NCBI GenBank assembly: GCA_029964075.1
Contig: CM057133.1
Span: forward strand, 12,300,699-12,364,698
Length of the DNA stretch: 64,000 nucleotides
DNA from: Patiria pectinifera
Lineage: Eukaryota; Echinodermata; Asteroidea; Valvatida; Asterinidae
Reading direction: 5' to 3'
Position 1 is the stretch's first letter, and every line of letters starts with the position of its first letter. The position numbers and the translations under genes were made by a program. Positions 44,534-57,100 of the stretch are shown piece after piece. A model generated the notes under the pieces. The model made no database searches. It was not told the DNA's origin and worked only from the letters and a program-made list of their open reading frames with translations.

Positions 44534-47280
44534 TTAAATTTGAACACTTGGACAGATTGTAGTCGTACGTGTGAACAGTTTCTCTCCTCCCCGGCTGAAT
44601 GACCGATTCACGGCCCCGTGGTTGCTGTCGTCCCCCAGAGATGCTTCCTTCCCCTCTGGTCTCCTCCTGAACCGACAGCTGTACAGCTTGCGCAGGTAAA
44701 CGAAGACCAAAGTTAAGAAACCATTGAAGACAAAGGCAAATGACCACGTGGCGACTTTAAGCAGAGTCTCGCGGGCCGTGACGTAGACTGGCACAGCCAC
44801 CAGACACACCAGCACCATGGAGTACACGCTGATCGAGATGAACCGGGACTCGTTGTAGTTGTCTGGTACCTTGCGCGCCTTGAAGGCGAAATAGCAGCAC
44901 AGCAGGACCAGCACCAGGTTGTAGAAACTACTCACCAGGATGTTGTAAGTGAATGGGCAGTACAGTTCCCATGGAGACCTGGGAGGCACCGAGGGCTTGG
45001 TGGGGTTCAACACGCTGGCTACGGTAGATATAATAACCTGTGGAAAATTACACGTAAAAATTAACGAAATACTTAAAAACGTTATCGTTGTCAATTTCCT
45101 ACAAGTATCAGGTTTTTATACGGAATTGCACTTGTACTAGCATGAAAGCACAAGAGGAAACAAAATATGTCAATTCGAGGAAAGCGGGAGGAGGGGGCGT
45201 GGAATCAACCCACAGTTGTGAAAGAGCTAGAAAGTTTTTAACAGAAGTTCCCTCCTCCGTGAAGTTAACATCACTTGACGCCATCCCCCATGAAGATCCT
45301 GATTCAGCGGAGGAAAATGTAACATAGATTTGTTCTTGAGAATTTACGGAGTAGAGGGAGGCACAATAAGAGACTTTTGAGACGCTTGGTGGCAGCAAAC
45401 ACATCGGTCCTTTCCGATCGCTTACGTCATTTTGGACATTAGCTAAAACGCGACGTGTACAATTGAAAAGGACCTTTGTGTTTGCTGCAATCAAACGTCT
45501 CAAAAGTCTCCCATCGTTTATCAAACAAATCAGTATTTCCTCTTAAATGTGTTAATGGTAAAATCTTGTTATACGGCCGTGAAATCGTCCAAACAATTAA
45601 CCCACGTGTGTAAATTGAGACCCGTTCCGTGATTGTCGTTTATTTTGATCCGAACACGATCGCACCGTTGTATGACGGCAGGGGCTTTGATTTGCGGCAC
45701 GATGCACCTGTAAAACCGAGAGCATCTCCCAGCGTGCGTGCCTCGGGCACACGCTCGGTCACGTTTTGTCGTCGGAGATTAAGTGGTACAAAGTTGGGAT
45801 AAAAACAAGTTGTACAATGCAAAATTAAGTCTTGAATGTGCATGGCGTGATATAGTGGATGGTTACTCACGATAATACTTCCCCCAACGCAAACATCTTT
45901 AATGGTTTATATTCATCTTCAGCAATCTGCCGTTCTATTTGTTCAGGATTATGTTTCACATGTGCGTAATATTGGTATCACACGTCTAGGCCTAATCACA
46001 TATATTTGAAATACATACAAATGCTGCTAACTGCTTACTGACTGGGTTGACATCAAATTACATGACCGTAAATTAATATACAAATAAAAACAGTTAGATT
46101 GCCTGATGTTTCGACCTGGCATGATCTTTTAGAATGCCTCCCTCACTCAAACCGTTCATGAGTCCTCACTCATACCAATGACATTTCACAATCTCAACCA
46201 AAAAATCAATATTGTCAAGATGTCACAGGGTCCAATTTACCTGAATGGCTATCAAGATCAGGGCCAGAGCTAGCTGGTATCTGGGTGAGATCAATCGGGG
46301 CTTCTTGAGGGTCTTCTGACCGGCTTCAAAGACGCGATAGATGCGGTTTGCCTTCAAGAACGACGTGGCAAACAGCATCGTGATGGAGCAGGAGATCATG
46401 ACTTCGGACACCGTGCAGGAGACCACGGTAGGAGTAGCGTACAGCGGGAAGGTGGTGGAGAAAGTCAGCGTGACGCCCAGGAGGTTCACTGCCGACAACT
46501 CACGGCTACAGGCCTTGATGAGCACGTGGTTCCAGTAATAAAGAAGCCCAGCAACGGTCACAGCGACTAGGATCAAACCCAGCACGGCGAGGATGACGGT
46601 AGTGAGAACTATCGGATGTTCCCAGTTGACACCACGAGGGACGATATCCACACAGACAGTTCGGTTCTCGCTGGGAGTCTGGCGTTCGGGACAGGTCAAG
46701 CATTCGGTGCCGTTTACGATCTGTTCCCAGAGACACGGGGTGCACCCCACGCAGCACTTGGAGGGCAGACCCACGGGGACGTATCCCGGGCCGCAGTGCT
46801 CGGCACAGACCGAGCTGGGAGGCCCGTCCCAACCGTCTTCCCACTGCAGTTTGGAACGGTCAAGAGTCAGGCGTTCGTGTCTCTCGTAGATACTGGTATC
46901 CCATTCTCCTATGCCAACCTGCGCGTACCCCTTGTTGCGATACTGAATTTGCTTGAGGAGGTAACGGCCCGTCGGCTCTCCGTCCATGTCGAATCTAAAA
47001 TGTCCCATGCCGACATCAAAGCTGACATTGTGCAGAAAATCCATCAGAATGCTCCTGTCGATCAGGCAGTCGCTCGACCCTTGGCAATTGGTATTCACGT
47101 AGGCGTCCAGGGCGTAGGCAAACGCGTAGACGCAGTGGACGATAGCCACATCGTTCCCCTCAGCGTTGACTGGACACTGGCTCAGGTTTGTACAGCCAGG
47201 ATGAGAATCCCACCACTCCTGCATCCACGGGCTGACCTCCGTGAAACGCAAATCCTTCGATGAGATGTAGTCGTGGAGAC
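44534..47280 (-). CDS. Class C GPCR, mGluR-like; 3' two exons, 5' end lost in gap
   Basis: Exons 47280(partial)-46241 and 45037-44534, joined in phase 0 at a GT-AG intron (IAIQ then VIIST). The first exon carries the C-terminal part of the Venus-flytrap domain (SPWMQEWWDSHPGC, like the mGluR NPWFxEFW segment). Next comes a nine-cysteine NCD3G domain containing CCVGC, CLTCP and PSENRTVC. TM1 to TM4 follow, with SRELSAVNLLG, KANRIYRVFE and ISPRYQLA, all close to mGluR signatures. The second exon has TM5 to TM7 (ARKVPDNYNESRFI resembles mGluR R-x-VPxNFNEAK) and a basic, Ser-rich cytoplasmic tail. The frame is open to the gap, so the ligand-binding lobes lie beyond it. Agonist identity (glutamate or another small molecule) cannot be decided without them. 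Confidence 0.9.
45370..45510. mobile_element. Fold-back MITE in the class C GPCR intron
   Basis: Ends GAGACTTTTGAGACG (45370-45384) and CGTCTCAAAAGTCTC (45496-45510) are perfect inverse complements. Inside them GCAGCAAACACA..GGTCC pairs with GGACCTTTGTGTTTGCTGC. The 141-bp sequence has no clear target duplication. Part of its centre (GTACAATTGAAAAGGAC) resembles the left-arm insertion near 35,535 in reverse complement. Confidence 0.7.
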
Positions 47281-47780
47281 NNNNNNNNNNNNNNNNNNNN
47301 NNNNNNNNNNNNNNNNNNNNNNNNNNNNNNNNNNNNNNNNNNNNNNNNNNNNNNNNNNNNNNNNNNNNNNNNNNNNNNNNNNNNNNNNNNNNNNNNNNNN
47401 NNNNNNNNNNNNNNNNNNNNNNNNNNNNNNNNNNNNNNNNNNNNNNNNNNNNNNNNNNNNNNNNNNNNNNNNNNNNNNNNNNNNNNNNNNNNNNNNNNNN
47501 NNNNNNNNNNNNNNNNNNNNNNNNNNNNNNNNNNNNNNNNNNNNNNNNNNNNNNNNNNNNNNNNNNNNNNNNNNNNNNNNNNNNNNNNNNNNNNNNNNNN
47601 NNNNNNNNNNNNNNNNNNNNNNNNNNNNNNNNNNNNNNNNNNNNNNNNNNNNNNNNNNNNNNNNNNNNNNNNNNNNNNNNNNNNNNNNNNNNNNNNNNNN
47701 NNNNNNNNNNNNNNNNNNNNNNNNNNNNNNNNNNNNNNNNNNNNNNNNNNNNNNNNNNNNNNNNNNNNNNNNNNNNNNNN
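47281..47780. other. Assembly gap of exactly 500 N
   Basis: A run of 500 undetermined bases. The round length suggests a placeholder for unknown distance, as used by scaffolders. The left side ends inside a class C GPCR exon; the right side starts inside the GTCGA minisatellite. Confidence 0.98.
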
Positions 47781-47888
47781 GTTGTCCCGAGTCGAGTTGT
47801 CTCAAGGGTCGACTTGTCTCAACGGTCGAGTTGTCTCAATGGTCGACTTGTCCCAAGTCGAGTTGTCTCAACGGTCGACTTGTCTGAC
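47781..47888. repeat. GTCGA minisatellite at the inner end of the right arm
   Basis: Repeats such as GTTGTCTCAACGGTCGACTT, the inverse of the array at 36,697-36,802. The contig starts inside it. Confidence 0.8.
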
Positions 47889-48170
47889 ATTCCTAAAGTA
47901 AAAACACATTTTGCCTAATTTTTTTTTACATCAACACTGCTTCCTGGATTCCTCTTGGGTGAAATCACAAGGTGAGGTGAAAATTAATGTGTTTAGCGGC
48001 AGGTAAAGTTGTGTCCCAGTATGGAATTTTTCCCGGCCCTAATCATGCTAATGTGTCTTGCCTAACAATATGCCTAAGACACAAGCGCCATGTTCCCTGT
48101 CTGGATTAATTCGAACCCATGTACCATGGCACATGGCGCATAAATTAGAAGCTTGATGCCTTTTTTTCAG

Positions 48171-51100
48171 CCAAGATCTTTGAGACGCGTCTCTTGGAGG
48201 TGAAGCAGCAGGAGGAGAAGGCACTGTCAGCAGAGAGAGCCCAGGTCCTCTTTGAGGTGTTTGATGAAGTCTTGCCGCAGCTGGGAATCTTCAGAAATGT
48301 TCTCAAGATGGTGCGGGATGAAATATTTGGTGAGAATATCCTTCAATCTCTGACCTACGACATTAGACCAAGCAAAAAACGGTAATCCTTACTTTTAGGA
48401 CCCCGTTCCTATATAGGAAGGGAAAGACTCACCAAAACAGTTGACTAAATGACACTCAAAATTGACATTCTGATACTTCTTGGCACATCTGAACAATTGG
48501 CAATGCCACCTTCTTGACTTCTAAAGACTGCTTTAGCCTGCAAAAGTCACTTTGGTACTGGACAGACATCTGCAAAAGTCAGTTTTGAACAGAACTCCTA
48601 AAAAAAATAGAGGTGTCCTAAAAGTAAGGATTACCCAAAAAACACCTGTTTCTCATCCCCAATTTGCTATTTTCCCGCCAGCATCCTTTTTTGTTGTTTT
48701 TAAATCATACTTGTGCAATACATTTTGTCTTTTTATTTGTTCCCAGCAAAATTGTAGCGATGTACACAAGTTCAAAATAAAAGGTAGTGGCTTCTTAGGA
48801 CATAATATTTAAGCAACAGAGTTGAAAAAAAGGCCACCTCCTTCTTTTTTTCAAACATTCCAGGAGAAAAACTATTTTTTTTTACTTGGCCTCAGAGAGT
48901 TTGTTTAGGTCAGGCCACACAGAGACTCTTAGTGCAGAAAAAAAACATACAGAAAAAAAAATGGCAAAAGGTAACTTTCTGCTTGGCCAACAAAATTCCT
49001 CAAATTTTCCATAAAAGACCAAGCGTTCAGCAGCCAAGTTTGAGGTCTCACTTGAAATTTATACAAAAATAGAAATCAAGGACCAAGACTACGAAGATAC
49101 ATGTAGTAAAGAAGCCGGATTCGAAATATGAGCTCACCTTGGAGAACAGCTTTACAAAGATGGAATCCGGAGGATTGTATTTGCAAAGTTTGAATGTCTT
49201 ATTAATGTTAATTTAGATGAAAAAAACAATCAAGGTTGCACTTCTATATTGGTGCATTGTCTAGGGGGATTCACACAAATAAATCGGAGTACTGTGTGTA
49301 AAGAATTAATCAGATGCTGTAAATTGAGGAAAAAAAGGACATGGTGGTCTGGAAGTAGAGTCACTCACACAGCTAAGTATTCCCATTCACTAAGCCCAAC
49401 TACCTGCAGGTCCCCTTCACCAATATCAAAGGACTCCAACACTCATTCTTCTATCAGACCATTAATGATTGCAACAACCTCCCTCAGCATATTACTGGGA
49501 TAGGAGACACCAAACAATTTAGTGATGACCTCAGATCTTTCAGCACTCATCAATAGCATGTCCACCCCTTCCAAGCTGAGTGATGATCCTGCAGGAGCTT
49601 TCAGGCATATAAATCAAGATCCAGGCTTCAACTCAGTCTCAAAAACTCCACTTTTAATTCCTGATTCTTGATGCCTTGATTACAGAGGCAGTCTACAGTG
49701 ACCAGTACACAAGCTCCAAGGAGACGCACACGCCGTACAACGCAGCCACCAACGTCGTCACTGACAGGAGGGAAGAAGATCGGACATTTATCCAGCGAAT
49801 TCCGTACTTCACTTTGGTGCAGAGAGTTTATGCAGAAAGGTATGGGCGCTGGAAGTATGACTGTCTTTTGAGCAACCCAGGAGTCGTTGCATGGGGTAAT
49901 ATTTGATTGAAGAGAATTTGAGAAGAGAAATCTTCCATTATGCAGTGGTATAACCGGGGGTGGTGGGGGTGTTATGGGGGCCATCGTATTGTCTGCCCAA
50001 CTTTTGACCCATTTGCGTGGTCTGCACTCCCTGCTATGCTACAGAAATGTATTATTGTGTTATAGCGTAATGCTGCATGCATTCATTGCTTAGAATGTTA
50101 GCTGCCTGCCAGCTTATTACAAATACATGAATGTACATTAGTGCGCATGTGCTATTAATAATGTGGTGCTTATATAGCGCTTTACACCACGGGTCTCAAA
50201 GCGCTTCACAATTATTTCCCCTGTTCATCAGGCCATGAGACCAGTTTTTGCATCAGCTCGAGGTCAACACAATTTGGTCTCTACCTTCACAGGCACCTAT
50301 TTTTTACTCTTGGGTAATGAGAGGCAATTCACAGTAAAGTATCTTGCCCAAGAACACAAGCACCATGTTCCCCACCGGGGTTCGAACCCACGTACCGCGG
50401 CACAGGAGTTGAACACTGTAACCATTGGACCACAGTGCCCCATTTTCTTGACCTGCCTGTTCGATGTATGCATGTTTGGTCCCACCTTAGTCCAGTAGAT
50501 GTTCCCAAGAATATCTTAGGATATTCTTCATATATGCGGTTCGACCAATTTAGGTTTGTGCATGAGAAAAGAACGCCCTGTACTGAGACAATATCTTAAA
50601 ATGTTCTGCGATAAAAAAAAGGCAGGCACTGGTCTTAAAAATCCACGTTCAGAACGTCTTTTGCCAAAACTAGACAAGTGACCATTCTGGATCAATGACG
50701 TCAAAAATGTCAAATTTATTTCTAAGTGAGTCTTGACTTGTTCTCTCGCGTTGTGTTGATCGTAGACACGAGGAGGCAGCTAACCTACGAGATGAGATTG
50801 AAGCCCTTGAGGAGCGTCTTGTGGACAAGACTCAGCAGCACGAGGACACCATGGCCGTCGTGGAATCACAAACCGCCCGGATCGCAGAACTCAAAGACGA
50901 GATCGCAAAGGCCTTGCAGGACGTCGAAGACAGGGATGTGGAGATTGAAAAGTAAGAAGATGATATCAGATGCCTTTTTTGGTGGGTACTTTTATCAGGT
51001 CTTATTTGGCAAGTAAGTTTGTGTTTTGTTTTGCTTGTTAACTTCACTCTTGTTGAAACTTGGTCTCAGTTTTGAATGACAGACTATTCATAATTTGAGT

Positions 51101-54100
51101 GTCTCTGTTCAGCCACACTTACATGCTACGACCATATTAGGATTATTAATTTTTTTGAGAGAGAGATAGTCGAACATCACAAGGCCCTGAAGGGCCATTC
51201 AAGGGAGGCTACACAAAGAAGGGAAAGAAAAGGAAATCTAAAAGTACTTCAAGTAGAAAGATAAGTTTTGATGTTATGCTTGAAATGGGGCCGATCAAAA
51301 TCAATTGGAAAAAAATGCCTTGGAAATGTCAGCAAAAGCATCTTGTGTTCTTTTTCCATGGAAACAGCGATAAATCTGAAGTTTGACAACCTTATCACAA
51401 ATCAATGTTCATTTTTGGGGCGTTTTTTTTTTTAAGACTCAACGATGATTTGGAAGAGCTGACAGAAGACACAGACAGAGAGAGAAAGAACTTGGAGTTT
51501 CAGAAACGCAAACTGCAAGAAAGAGTGACGGCTCTTGAGAAAGAGACGGAATTCTTGAGCCAGTACAAGAGTGGTTACGATGCCCTTCAAGAAGGTAAGG
51601 CCCAAAAAAAATGTGTCCAGGTGATGTTTCAATTCAACACTCCAAATTTCTAAACTTCAAGATGCTTTCTTTTTAGTGGAAGGCTCCAATTACACGACAG
51701 CAATAACCAAAAAGACAATTTTTTGGGAAGAAAGGCTCAATGATTCTGAAGAATTAACTTGAAGAGTTGCATGGTGGGCTTTGAACTGAACACGATTTTT
51801 GCCGATTGGTTACAGGGAACTGGAATGTTAGGTTGACTGATATATTTAATTATCTTCTTTCTTTTTTTTTGGACAGCCTTCAATGTCAAGATTGAAGAGG
51901 ACAAGTACACGTCCAGGAAATCCAGAAGATCAGTCTTAGCTAACAAAAAGGTCAGAGAGCAAATGATGAAGGGTCAGATTCTATAGAGGAGGGAATTTCA
52001 GACTGACAAGGGAATGACAAGAAGGGGTTAGTGTCTTTCTGAAGGTGCCTCGATTCCAATGCCATTTTGCTAGGAACCATGGTCAATCCTCCGAAATCCT
52101 CAAAAATTGTGCACTTATGTTCAAATGAAGGATACCCAGCGCCTCAATCCTTCAAAATTGTCAGACAGTCCAGCCTCTCAAAATGCATTCATCCTAAATC
52201 CTCACAAATCCTCCTCTTCTTCAAACACCAGTCATCCTCAATCCTCCAAAATCCTCATGTGCTAAAACCCCATTCATCCTCAATCCTCAAAACTCCTCCT
52301 GTTTCTCAAACACCATTCATCCTCAATCCTCTGTTGGTTCTTATATCACTCTGGTTTGTAACATTGCAATCGACAGAACCACCTGCTCACCAACTTCGAT
52401 GCTGCCAAGAAGCTTGAGAAGCAGCTCCTGGAGGTGCAGAACCAGACCATCGAGGAGTTTGAGTCTTTCTTGGAGGCGCACAAGTCAGAGCTTCAGCACA
52501 AGGTTCTGCGGGATACCGCCGATGGGGGCTTGCTGGATAGAGAGTATGACGAAGAGGAGATGGAGCTCGAAAGGTTGGATACAGAGGTATGTGCTGTGTG
52601 AAAATATTGACCGCCTGGGAGGGCAGTAGTGCAGACATATTGTACGATGATGCTATGTGCCTCATGCTCGTAGTGCTTAAAATCTCCTGTTATGGAGATC
52701 GGCGTGGGCGCGGGACTCGTACTGCGCAGCAGTGCAGGAATAAAGTGTTTAACACCAGCCAGTGTTTTATCAGCGGGGTTTAAAACCACCAACGTGACAG
52801 GCTCTCGACCAATAGGAATGGGTAAAAGTGTATTTATGAATATAGAACAAAGACAGGTTCATTTACCCCTATAACTCCCAAGCTTTCCGAGGTACAGTGC
52901 GTCAGAGGTACATGCGACACGTGGCCTGATCTTGAAGCATCCACAAAGGCAGGCTCACAACGGATCGTGTTCATTGATGAACCACTTGGTCAAGATCAGA
53001 GTGATTGGCACAGGTGTTGTGAGTACACCTCTACTATCCCAAAGTAAGGTCCTTGTGCAGGTGGAATCAAATTATTGACACGGTTTTAATATTTTTGTGA
53101 ATGACTAGTTGAGCACTGCGCAAGACCACTTCCAGCAGACCATCACCGCACTAAACACCGAGCTGGACATGATCCGACAGCACAAGGACGCCATCCAGCA
53201 GCAGACCCAGCAGCAGGCGGAGAAGCCCCGGGCCCACGAGGCCAAGACGCCAAGCCGGTCCCGCAGCGTGGCCTTCAAGGAGCCCAGCCCTGCAGGAGGG
53301 AGCTCCTTGGAAGGAGGGTATCGGTACGGGAGAGATGAGAAGGTCCCCAGCGTGAACGGAAAAGGTAGGAATGACCAGCGGCCGGTGTAATTGAACAAAA
53401 AATCTGCTGAGCGTGGAAATTATTTGCTTACCAAAAACAGGTTACCAACCAAAGCATCATCCAATTATAAATGTTGTTTAGGACTGGTTCTCATCTGATT
53501 CATGCTTAGCAATATTTTCTGCTTAGCAGGTGCTGAACTAATCTCATGGTACTGCTTTACAGTTAGCATGGTTAGCAGAAAAATAAAAATAATTTTCTCG
53601 AGGTCAAGACGTTGGCTTGTTTTGTACAATTATTCACCAAATCTCCTCGCATATCATAGACTCTTTCTGTCCTTTCCGTGCAAGAGGACACTTCATAGAC
53701 TCGCATTTGTGTTCAGTCAACACATTCGTGTTTTCATTCTGTGATCAGAGTCTGCGCTCTCAGTGGCCGACAACTTTGAGAACGTGGACCTCCTGAGCAG
53801 CGAGATGGATCCCTTCGTGCCCCAGGAGTCCATCCTGAGCAAGTACAGCGTCATGATCTACACCACCACCAACCAGAAGAAGACCTGGCATGAGCTGAAA
53901 GACGCCAAGTTCTGCACCAGCTGCGGGGAAAAGGTACACCAGCTGCTGGTGCTGCTGTCGGTGGTGGCGCTAGACTCTAAAATTTGGGGGGCAATTGGGG
54001 GGAAAGGAAATTTTTTTGAGGGGGGAGGGGGCAATATTACAACTTGGAGACAACAACAAAGAGGAGAGAGCTATTTCTTCCTAATATGTATTACTTTTCT

Positions 54101-57100
54101 TCTTTTTTTTCATCTTTTTCATAATTTTTCAAATTTTTCTTTGTAATAAAATTACAATAATTAATCAATATTGACAAAAATAAAATCAATATATTGACCT
54201 TTGGGGGAGTGTGGCCTAGTGGTTAGGGTTCGTGACTCATGATCAGAGGGTCCGGGGTTCGAATCCAGCTGCTGGTCATATGCTGTGTCCTTGGGCAAGC
54301 CACTTCACCTCCACTTGCCTCGCTCCACCCAGGAGCATAAATGGGTACCGGCATTAGCTTGGAAGTAACCTGCGATGGACTAGCATCCCATCCAGGGGGA
54401 ATAGAAATATTCTCAGTCGTTTCATGCTACTGAAACTGGAGATAAACGCCGGCCTGATGAGCCACATTGGCTCGCGACAGACTTTACTATATTGACAAAA
54501 ATGTGGAGCTATAAGTGTAATAACATCACAGCCTTTTAATGATCTTTAACATCTTTAGTTTATGTATTTGTCTATTCATCAGACAGTTTTATGTCCACAC
54601 AAAGTCAGCGGGGAGAAGATAATCATGCTTCCACATAACTGCAGTCACATCAAGCTGTCGCGCCCAGGGGTCCGCATTCCCATGGAGAGGACTAACAAAA
54701 GGTATGTCATCCCAAGAAATTTGCTGTGAAAAAAAGGGTCAGCAATTTTATTCAGGGCATGTAATGCCTGTATAGGCGGGCGCGGACATGCTGAGATATT
54801 TTACACAGCTTATCTAGTGTCCAGATCCATTTTCTTGAATCTCGATAGTTCGTGAGTCCGGAATGCTGCATGGTAACACACAGCAACCGATGAAAACGCA
54901 CGTGCTAATGAAAAGATGTTTTCATCGGCGTGGCTGATCATGACGTATTCCCGCCCACGCCTGTAGGTTAAAAGTAAACTTCGCAAGTCTGAAGACAAAT
55001 TTATTGTGTTTTGTTTTTGAACAAAAGGTGTTCTTTTCATAAAAAAAATTAGTATACCGGTGTTTTGTGAATTTCAATATTGGGTTCGCCTCACTGATAT
55101 AACTCTCCATATCAGTGATTTCTGAGACATTTTGAGATAAAAGCTACATTTGCCGCTTTGGCCACCAAACTTCAGGATCTGGACTCTACTACTTTCTCAT
55201 GATTAACAGACTTGAAGCAAGTCTATTCTTCATATCACTCATATTCTTCATCTATACCACAATTAACCATTTTGTCAAGGCTATTTGAGTATCATTTGTG
55301 TACTTTTTAGTACAAAGATTTTTTACTTTTAACAAAAAAAGTCTTTTCGAAAGAAATTGCATTATGCCTTTTGTATGGTTTCTTTTCTCTGAAAGAGTTA
55401 TATGAGTTTATGAATATTACATATGCATAATCTAAATTTGAAAATTCTTTCTAACCTGTAATATCTATGACTTTTCCTATTATCTCAAACTAATAACAAC
55501 AAACACAACGATTCCTGCTTGCAATTCTTGAAAAAAAATAATTTGAACGTCTCTTGTTTTAACAGAGCACTCCAACCACACCCACCGCCAACTTTAAAGT
55601 TATCCTCCACCCTGTCCGAGTCGGGCGACTTGCCAGCCAGCGACCCGACCGGTAAACGCATCCGTAGCCGGTACTCTGTATTGGAGAAGGACAACGAGCA
55701 GCATATATTCCATGGGGATTCTGTCACCCCCGGCATTGCTGATAGCGCCCCCACCTCCGCGACGCGGATGGAGAAAGCGCAACATTCTCAGGACCAACAG
55801 GTCAGACAAAAACTCAAACAAAAATTAAAATGAACAAAAATTTGTGGCCTCTTTTCAGAAAAATTACTCCCCCCCCCCATCCAAAACCTGGATATGCCAC
55901 TGCACGTAGCCTGTAATTTTTTAAAAAGATTTTGTGACTTTGATGATATGTAATTTCCTACTTTTCTCAGATGAGCACTTTTATGCCACTGTGGGATGAC
56001 TACAAGGAGAGAACCAGTCTAACAAGGTCTATCCCCAAACCACTGGACATGGTAAGGACGCCAGACATTATTGATTGTTGACCGGCACAACATGCAGTAG
56101 TATTTGTATTAAGTGAAAAGATACTAACCAAATATTGACCAGTGGAAAATGTAACAGAAGTTGATCATGGAATACTTTGAAACGATGACTACTGACTGGG
56201 CCAATATTTTTACTATTGACTTGTGATATATCATCTAATTGTTGGGCATATGGTATCAGAATGGTTGCCCAAAAAAATACAAACTTCAAAGGCCTAAAGA
56301 CTACTGTTTTCTTTTTAAATTACCGAGACTGACCACCGAGTGGATTATCTTAGCTCCGAAAAAATGAAGAAAAAAAATGCACAGTTGATGTTGAAAATAT
56401 AACGGCTCTTTATCGCTGACCGTGTCATGTTGCATTCATATGTTAGGTTACTGTATGTTGTATAAATGCAATTTTTTTATAAAACATAAATCTTTTACTT
56501 TGGATTTGTTCTCCTCAAAACAGAAAAGGACACTCTCTATCATTGGCCAGTTCTATGGCCATGCCTTGTGGCAAGACGAACACGCTTTGGAAGACGAGCC
56601 AATAGTTGGTGTCCTGGTGAGTTGCCATGGTTACTAGAAGAGAGTTTCTTCAGTAACTTAAGTTTTGATCAAATGAACTTCGGAAATATTCTTACGTCAA
56701 AAATATGCCACAAATGTCGAGACGATTGCATTCAGTAAGTTTTATTTTTTGGCAAACTCTCAATATTTCCCCAACAGAACTGTTGACTCTTTTGTATTGG
56801 TCTTTTGTATCTTGCATTGTTTCTAGTTGTTGGAACACATATTTTAAATAGCGCTTTCTTTTAATTTTCTCGACTTTTTTGTTCTCAGACTGGTTTCTAC
56901 AATTACATGGCTGATCGTTACATTCTACCAGATGTGATGTATCTGTGTGCCCACGATTTCATCACTGCACTCATGGAGTACTCTGTTGTCAACAAAGTAA
57001 GCTTTTGATCTTTGTATCCAATTTTTTTTCTTCACAAACCATTTGTACTTCTTGATGCTGATCTGTTAAGTTCATTTGTTCCTATAAATTTTTTTGTTTT

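Noticed and set aside
47182-47901. Open frames of about 200 codons across the N gap
   Set aside because: They consist almost wholly of undetermined bases.
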